Part shown: piece by piece, positions 59,325 to 64,000 of the stretch
Layout of the letters: each line of letters opens with the position of its first letter
Position numbering within the stretch: the stretch's first letter is position 1
Notes under the pieces: generated by a model
The model's database searches: none
Seen by the model: only the letters and a program-made list of their open reading frames with translations
What the model was told of the DNA's origin: nothing
Assembly (NCBI GenBank): GCA_001657325.1
Contig: LWRO01000007.1
Span: 26,171 to 90,170 of the forward strand
Reading direction: 5' to 3'
DNA length: 64,000 nucleotides
From: Geitlerinema sp. BBD 1991-9
GTDB taxonomy: Bacteria > Cyanobacteriota > Cyanobacteriia > Cyanobacteriales > Geitlerinemataceae
Position numbers and translations under genes: made by a program

Positions 59325-59555
59325 GATTTGCAGCTTCGAGTTAACGGAAAACGGAGAGAGCTTCTCCCCCGCCGGTGTGTGCTGTCTCCAGAAAATGGGG
59401 GGCGAGCTGTCAGGGATTCCGACAGTGCGGCAGACGCGACACGCTTCGCCGCCGCCTGCCTGCCGATAGCCATTGTATCGGGAAACCTGCACCCTAAGTG
59501 CGATCGATCCGGATTTTCTCAAGGTTGGGGAAAGTCGGTAACCGGGAAGGCCACG

Positions 59556-60701
59556 TCACGATTGTCGGTGGAAGAGTCCGACGGCTTCCGAGATGCGATC
59601 GAACCCGTGTTCGTCGAGTTTTCGCACCAATCCCGACAGAATTTGTTGGGGCATCCACGGACCTTCGTAAATCCAGCCGGTATAGACTTCGAGCAAACTC
59701 GCGCCGGCGGCGATCTTCTCCCAAGCGTCGTCAGCGTTCGCCACGCCACCCGTCCCAATAATCGGAAGTTTGCCCTCCGTCTGCTGCCAAATATAACGAA
59801 TGACTGCGGTCGATCGATCTCTCAGAGGGGCGCCGCTAATGCCACCAGCCTCCTCCGTCACAGATTTACCCGTTTTGGCAACTATTTGTGTTTTGAGTCC
59901 GTCGCGAGAGATCGTCGTGTTCGTGGCAACGATCCCCGCCAAACCTTTCTCCTTTACCAAATCGACCACAGCCGAAATTGCGGCCCAATCCAAATCCGGA
60001 GAAATTTTGACTAGAATAGGCTTAGCATCTCGGTTTTCCTGTATCAGGGTGTTAACGATCGACTCGAGTTGCTCGGGCGCTTGCAACGATCGAAGTCCCG
60101 GCGTATTCGGCGAAGACACGTTCACGACAAAATAATCGCCTCGATTCTGAAGTTGGCGAAAACTGTCTCGATAGTCGCCAACCGCTTCCTCGAGGGGAGT
60201 CACCTTGGATTTACCGAGGTTGATGCCCAGGGGGATAGACGGCAGGCGGGACGACCGCACGAGATCGAGGTTTTTCGCCATCTCGATCGCACCACAATTG
60301 TTGAATCCCATACGATTGAGTGCCGCTCGGTCTTCGACGAGGCGAAACAGTCGCGGGGGAGGATTGCCCGGTTGCGGATGCCAAGTCACCGTTCCGAGTT
60401 CGGCAAAACCGAATCCCAACGATCCCCACAACGCGCCGACTTCGCCGTTCTTATCCACACCCGCCGCTAAACCCAAAGGGTTGGGAAACGTCAATCCCCA
60501 AAGGGTCATTTGGAGGCGTTCGCAATCGAACGTAAGTCTCTCTTGAAGTCGATCTCGAGCGAAGTCTGCCCAAGACGAGCCTTTCGAGTGGGCGATCTGT
60601 CTCGACAGATGTTTCAGGGTGTTAATAATCCGGCCGTGCGACCACTCAGGATCGGCACTGGCGAAAAGAGCGGGGCGCACGACACGTTTGTACCAATCCA
60701 T
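59556..60701 (-). CDS. pyrD: dihydroorotate dehydrogenase (quinone), class 2
   Basis: 381 aa from ATG 60701 (MDWYKRVVRPALFASADPEW). Class-2 features: the N-terminal membrane-associating helix, then LWGLTFPNPLGLAAGVDKNG, ALNRMGFNNCGAIEMAKNL, DYFVVNVSSPNTPGLRSLQA (catalytic Ser), and LAGIVATNTTISRDGL. The phosphate-binding end is IIGTGGVANADDAWEKIAAG. It oxidises dihydroorotate to orotate with quinone as acceptor, linked to the membrane. Between pyrD and serA lies a 231 bp gap with no gene. Assignment certain. Confidence 0.97.
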   Translation of the reverse strand: MDWYKRVVRPALFASADPEWSHGRIINTLKHLSRQIAHSKGSSWADFARDRLQERLTFDCERLQMTLWGLTFPNPLGLAAGVDKNGEVGALWGSLGFGFAELGTVTWHPQPGNPPPRLFRLVEDRAALNRMGFNNCGAIEMAKNLDLVRSSRLPSIPLGINLGKSKVTPLEEAVGDYRDSFRQLQNRGDYFVVNVSSPNTPGLRSLQAPEQLESIVNTLIQENRDAKPILVKISPDLDWAAISAVVDLVKEKGLAGIVATNTTISRDGLKTQIVAKTGKSVTEEAGGISGAPLRDRSTAVIRYIWQQTEGKLPIIGTGGVANADDAWEKIAAGASLLEVYTGWIYEGPWMPQQILSGLVRKLDEHGFDRISEAVGLFHRQS

Positions 60702-60855
60702 AGTCAATCCTCAAGCTCACAATCCTCAAGCTCACCGTTCGATCGTGACATAAATTGTCCCGAGTCCCTCAACTCAACGTACGGAGTAAAGCATGAGGAA
60801 GTTGTTAAATGAGTCGGAGAGGGAAAGTTCGAGTCGTCCAGTCGGTCTCCCCATT

Positions 60856-60901
60856 ACTGCTCACTGCTCACTGCTCACTGCTCACTGTTCACTGTTCACT
60901 G
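60856..60901. repeat. heptameric tandem repeat upstream of the GAF gene
   Basis: ACTGCTC four times, ACTGTTC twice and a last ACTG, all in register (6.5 units of 7 bp). This is a short tandemly repeated repetitive (STRR) element of a kind known from cyanobacteria. It lies 12 bp before the ATG of the next gene. Slippage could change its length between strains. A 15-bp direct repeat (AATCCTCAAGCTCAC, two copies) lies near 60705-60736. Confidence 0.95.
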
Positions 60902-60913
60902 TAAAAAGCGCCC

Positions 60914-63838
60914 ATGCAGAACGTACAGCAGCCTGACCGCCAGTCACCACATTCAATTGTCGCCCTCGGTCGCACGCTACAAAACCTGCGGGAATCTGAA
61001 TCGATCGAAACCCTGGTGCAAATCGTCCTCGACTATATCCAAGGGGAATTCAACTATTCCCTCATCTGGCTCGGTTTGTACGATCGACTCGCCCATCGAT
61101 TGCAGGGCGTGGACGGACGGAGCGACACCAACAGCCCCACGATCGAAGTTTCGTTATTCCAACAGCAGTTTGCCCTCACGCCTGGCGACATCATGGAACA
61201 GGTGGTGATCCAGCAGTCACCTCGGAGCATTCCCGACTTGCGCGAGGAAACGCGAGCGGGAGCTTGGAGGAACGTAGCGCGTCAGTTGGAGGTTCAGGGA
61301 ACGGTGGTCATGCCCATCTGCTACCGTCACTCTTGTTTCGGGGTGGTGCTGTTGGGATCGAGGTTGTGGGGGCAGCTGTTATCGTTAGAAGACCAAACCC
61401 GGCTTTCAATGCTGTTGGGCGCAGTGGGAACGGCACTGTATCAAGAAGATTCAGAAGCCAAACATCGGAATGCCAAGCGTCCCCACGAGCCGCTACTCTC
61501 GATGATGTCACAGTTACAGGAAGCCGTCAGCCTCGACGATCGACTGCAAATCGTTCTCGAAAGTAGCCAAACGTTTTTGAACCCCACTCGCACCCACGTC
61601 TATTGGCTCGATGCCGAGCGAGAGGTGTTTTGGCTGCGAACTCGCTCCTATACCCCTCGATCGAAACGGGGGCAAAAAGACGAGGCCATGGAAATTTCGC
61701 TACAAGACTTTGGCGGTTTCTATAAGGCGTTGAGCGAAGATCGCGTCGTCGCCATCGGCGAAGCGTATTCGTCGTTGAAAGCTGATGCGACGAGTCGGTT
61801 AATGTATGAAATTCGCGCCCGATCGCTGTTGGCTGCCCCGATTTTGTTACGAGACAAATTGCTGGGATTTTTATCTGTAGAAGGAACCGAAGCTCGGATT
61901 TGGCAGGATGAAGAAAAGCAATACATTCGAGGTGCAGCACAGTTAGTGGCACTGACAACTCCTCTGTCAGAAATTCAAGAGCGGATCGCGCAAATCGAAC
62001 TCGATCGCGATTTGACGGTGGGGTTGACTCAAGCGATTTCGATGCCTGGGGCAGCTGAGACGACGTTAGCGTCTTACGTCGAACGTTTGGGCGATCGACT
62101 GCAAGCCCAACACGTTTTAGTCCTGTCGGCAGACTCGCAAACGAACCAGTTCGAGGTCGTGTGCGAATATCCAAATCCTCTGGTCGCGCAGTCGGCATTA
62201 CCACCGCTGTCGTTTGTGGATTGGCAGTTGCTCGAGTACAACAACGGTGCGATTTCGCTGTCTTTCCGAGATCGACGTGTGGACGAACCGCTTGGGACAA
62301 CAGGGTCTTCCCATTCAGCAACCACGGGGGGATCGACCGTAGACCCAACGACAGATATGCGCTTTACGGCGTGGCAGTCCTTTTTTGCTCGGTTGGGATT
62401 TTGCGCGTTGCTCGTGGGCAACACGACGCCTGGTCGCACGCCCGAGGGGATGTTGGTGGTGGCTGGCACGAGCGATCGATCTTGGACGGGGGCAGAACGG
62501 GAACTGGCGAGTTTGGCCAGCCAACAGATCGGTTCGCTGCTGCGTCAGTGGCAATTGCAACAGCAGAGCGATCGACACCGGGAGGTGGTGGCCAAACTCG
62601 CAACAGGCTGGCACGATGCCAGCGTGTCGGAGGATTTGGAGGAGATCGAACGATCGATCCTCCAACGACTCGGGCAGGTGTTAAACTCACCGTTTCTCGC
62701 TTTAATTGCATGGCAACCCGGTGCGAAAACGGCCAAAATGAGTGCGACGATCGTCGGAGACGCGCAATATACCGTTGTTGGCTCGCCGGGAATTTCGGTC
62801 AAGAAGGACAAACTCTTGCAGCGTGCGCTCTCTCGGGACGGCATTCTCGGACCGATTCCCGTGGAACGACTGCCCGAATCGAGCCAGCGTTGGCTGGCAC
62901 ATTTGGGTACGTTGAGCGTGCGGGTGTTGGCGCTGCGAACGACCCCGTCGTGCCGGCCGACCTCAGTGCTGTTAGTCGCCGATCGATCGAAGCGCTTGTG
63001 GGGCGAATCCCAAGTCGAAGCGTTAAATTTGTTCGGCGGCCAGTTGGCGTGGGTGCGTCGAGGGGTTTTGCTGGCTCGCCGCGTTCTGTCGCAACGCGAT
63101 CGATTAGAACCACTCAATTGGTACAAACAGCGTCGCTTTGAGGAGTTGTACTGGTCGATCTGCGCCCAATTAAAACAACTGAAGCCCCTCATCCCCCAAT
63201 CTCCATTTTCTCAGAGAACGGGAGACGCTCCCGCCCCCGACAGCACTCAGGAACTGCAACAGGTACGATATCAAGAGATCCTTCGGGAACTCTCGGAAAC
63301 GCTCGGCGATGTCGGTCAGTTGCTCAAACAAGAACAGTGGAAACTCCAACCTCGGGAGGAACCGATTTCGATCGTCCGTTTGCTCAAGCGCGTTCTCGAT
63401 CGAGTCGAACCGACGGCTGAAAAGCGCCAAATTTGGATGCAGGTTCATCGGGAAGGCAATGCGACGGTGTATGCCGATCGCAGCAAACTCGAAATTCTGT
63501 TTTACGAGGTGTTGATGGCAGTCTGTCGCCGTGTGGAGGTGGGCGGCCGCATCGACATTTGGTATCGTGCGCTGGCCGCCGATCCCTCGCAGTTTTTGGA
63601 GTTGTCGGTGACTGATAGTGGCCAGATCGATCGGCGCGTTCTCGCAGCATTCCAACAGCGGGCGGACGATGAAGCCAACGGTTATCGGGATGCTTTATCG
63701 AATTCCGTTATCGATCGTCCCCCAGGGTTGAACTTTGCTATGTTCCAACAGTTGATGCGGGAAATGGGCGGCGATTTTTTCATCGAACGCATTGATGACG
63801 GTCGCATCGTGAATCGACTGTTGCTACGATTACCTTAA
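60914..63838 (+). CDS. multi-GAF sensor protein with a degenerate histidine-kinase-type C-terminus
   Basis: 974 aa. At least four GAF-like segments are visible: LVQIVLDYIQGEFNYSLIWL (about 35-180), QIVLESSQTFLNPTRTHVYW (about 205-350), LGDRLQAQHVLVLSADSQTN (about 385-545) and ILQRLGQVLNSPFLALIAWQ (about 575-715). The C-terminal 230 residues resemble a histidine-kinase output: a helical part (LSETLGDVGQLLKQEQWKLQ), then VYADRSKLEILFYEVLMAVC (N-box position without its Asn), LSVTDSGQIDRRVLAAFQQR (DxGxG replaced) and a GLNFAMFQQLMREMGGDFFI G2-like end. Catalytic motifs are weak, so it may bind but not hydrolyse ATP. No response regulator is adjacent. Confidence 0.75.
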   Translation: MQNVQQPDRQSPHSIVALGRTLQNLRESESIETLVQIVLDYIQGEFNYSLIWLGLYDRLAHRLQGVDGRSDTNSPTIEVSLFQQQFALTPGDIMEQVVIQQSPRSIPDLREETRAGAWRNVARQLEVQGTVVMPICYRHSCFGVVLLGSRLWGQLLSLEDQTRLSMLLGAVGTALYQEDSEAKHRNAKRPHEPLLSMMSQLQEAVSLDDRLQIVLESSQTFLNPTRTHVYWLDAEREVFWLRTRSYTPRSKRGQKDEAMEISLQDFGGFYKALSEDRVVAIGEAYSSLKADATSRLMYEIRARSLLAAPILLRDKLLGFLSVEGTEARIWQDEEKQYIRGAAQLVALTTPLSEIQERIAQIELDRDLTVGLTQAISMPGAAETTLASYVERLGDRLQAQHVLVLSADSQTNQFEVVCEYPNPLVAQSALPPLSFVDWQLLEYNNGAISLSFRDRRVDEPLGTTGSSHSATTGGSTVDPTTDMRFTAWQSFFARLGFCALLVGNTTPGRTPEGMLVVAGTSDRSWTGAERELASLASQQIGSLLRQWQLQQQSDRHREVVAKLATGWHDASVSEDLEEIERSILQRLGQVLNSPFLALIAWQPGAKTAKMSATIVGDAQYTVVGSPGISVKKDKLLQRALSRDGILGPIPVERLPESSQRWLAHLGTLSVRVLALRTTPSCRPTSVLLVADRSKRLWGESQVEALNLFGGQLAWVRRGVLLARRVLSQRDRLEPLNWYKQRRFEELYWSICAQLKQLKPLIPQSPFSQRTGDAPAPDSTQELQQVRYQEILRELSETLGDVGQLLKQEQWKLQPREEPISIVRLLKRVLDRVEPTAEKRQIWMQVHREGNATVYADRSKLEILFYEVLMAVCRRVEVGGRIDIWYRALAADPSQFLELSVTDSGQIDRRVLAAFQQRADDEANGYRDALSNSVIDRPPGLNFAMFQQLMREMGGDFFIERIDDGRIVNRLLLRLP

Positions 63839-64000
63839 ATGTCGAAAGAAGGCTCCCGTTAGACCGGGACGATTAGCGGTGAGATGAATTTCGCCCCAAA
63901 AAGGCAACGGAGCGCCGCCAATCCTTATAGAGTCTCCAGAAATGGGTACAGTCTGTTCAGATGGCATGATGTTAGTCATCGAAGCCAAACTGAAGGGAAC
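63830..64000 (-). CDS. possible 3' end of a gene running off the window
   Basis: On the minus strand the frame is open from the window edge to a stop at 63830-63832, about 56 codons. It contains SMTNIMPSEQTVPISGDSIR, then a IGGAPLPFWGEIHLTANRPG, LTGAFFRHLR end. It overlaps the convergent GAF gene by 9 bp. The text looks protein-like (beta-rich, with Gly-Gly-Ala-Pro) but I do not recognise it and the start is outside. Confidence 0.35.
   Translation of the reverse strand, partial: VPFSLASMTNIMPSEQTVPISGDSIRIGGAPLPFWGEIHLTANRPGLTGAFFRHLR

Noticed and set aside
59325..59522. N-terminal extension of SerA
   Set aside because: The 66 extra residues are Arg/Cys-rich and unlike any SerA; ATG 59324 starts the conserved sequence.
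1..64000. CRISPR arrays, tRNA or rRNA genes, insertion sequences
   Set aside because: I looked for regular spaced repeats, cloverleaf-like segments and transposase motifs and saw none that hold up; short divergent tRNAs could be missed by eye.

Overview
The window looks like the chromosome of a filamentous (Oscillatoriales-like) cyanobacterium. CGATCGA and GCGATCGC (HIP1-type) octamers are very dense throughout. Several genes belong to cyanobacterial families: xisH/xisI, a PucC-type transporter, DUF29, a LabA-like NYN protein, a haemagglutinin-type TpsA exoprotein and the serA-prmA pair. Heptameric short tandem repeats of the cyanobacterial STRR kind sit in front of several genes. I cannot name the species.

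Layout. (1) 1-25.8 kb is part of a contractile injection system (eCIS, phage-tail-like) locus: a DUF4255/Cis16-like gene (cut by the window edge), tail sheath, a baseplate-J-like protein that has lost its N-terminal half, a tail-protein-I-like protein, inner tube, Cis7-type tube protein and a VgrG-like spike. Between the baseplate and tube genes lies a non-canonical block: two overlapping genes for single-pass membrane proteins with Ig-like domains (one with WD40 repeats), a protein with a phage-tail-neighbour N-terminal domain, an exported pentapeptide-repeat protein, an exported TPR protein, a membrane pseudokinase fused to a PstS-like binding domain, and a long disordered protein broken by a frameshift and a stop. 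No AAA+ ATPase, gp25-like, PAAR or tape-measure gene is visible, so the rest must lie outside. My reading is an injection system tied to a membrane, with added scaffold and sensor proteins. (2) 26-31 kb: aspartic protease, PucC-type transporter, a collapsed TpsA pseudogene, modA and gene debris.

(3) 31-39.6 kb is an accessory island downstream of acnB, nearly all on the minus strand: DUF2442 twice, a dead DUF4160 gene, two DUF29 genes, hicAB, an orphan antitoxin, an HNH endonuclease pair, a RelE/antitoxin pair with a one-base frameshift, an ApeA-like HEPN protein, and one intact plus one decayed xisHI module. Two structures stand out. Four copies of an imperfect 75-150 bp repeat separate the small gene cassettes at 34.8-37.1 kb. 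Each xisI copy is followed by a copy of the acnB 3' end, so acnB looks like the anchor point of island growth.

(4) 39.6-64 kb is mostly core metabolism and housekeeping: acnB, a full-length TpsA exoprotein, lptC, a NYN-domain protein, metG, an acyltransferase followed by an alpha/beta hydrolase resembling the two halves of plant phytyl ester synthases, deoC, recO, an MFS transporter, a GT4 glycosyltransferase, prmA, serA, pyrD and a large multi-GAF sensor with a degenerate kinase end. I found no convincing tRNA, rRNA, CRISPR array, insertion sequence with transposase, or origin in the window.
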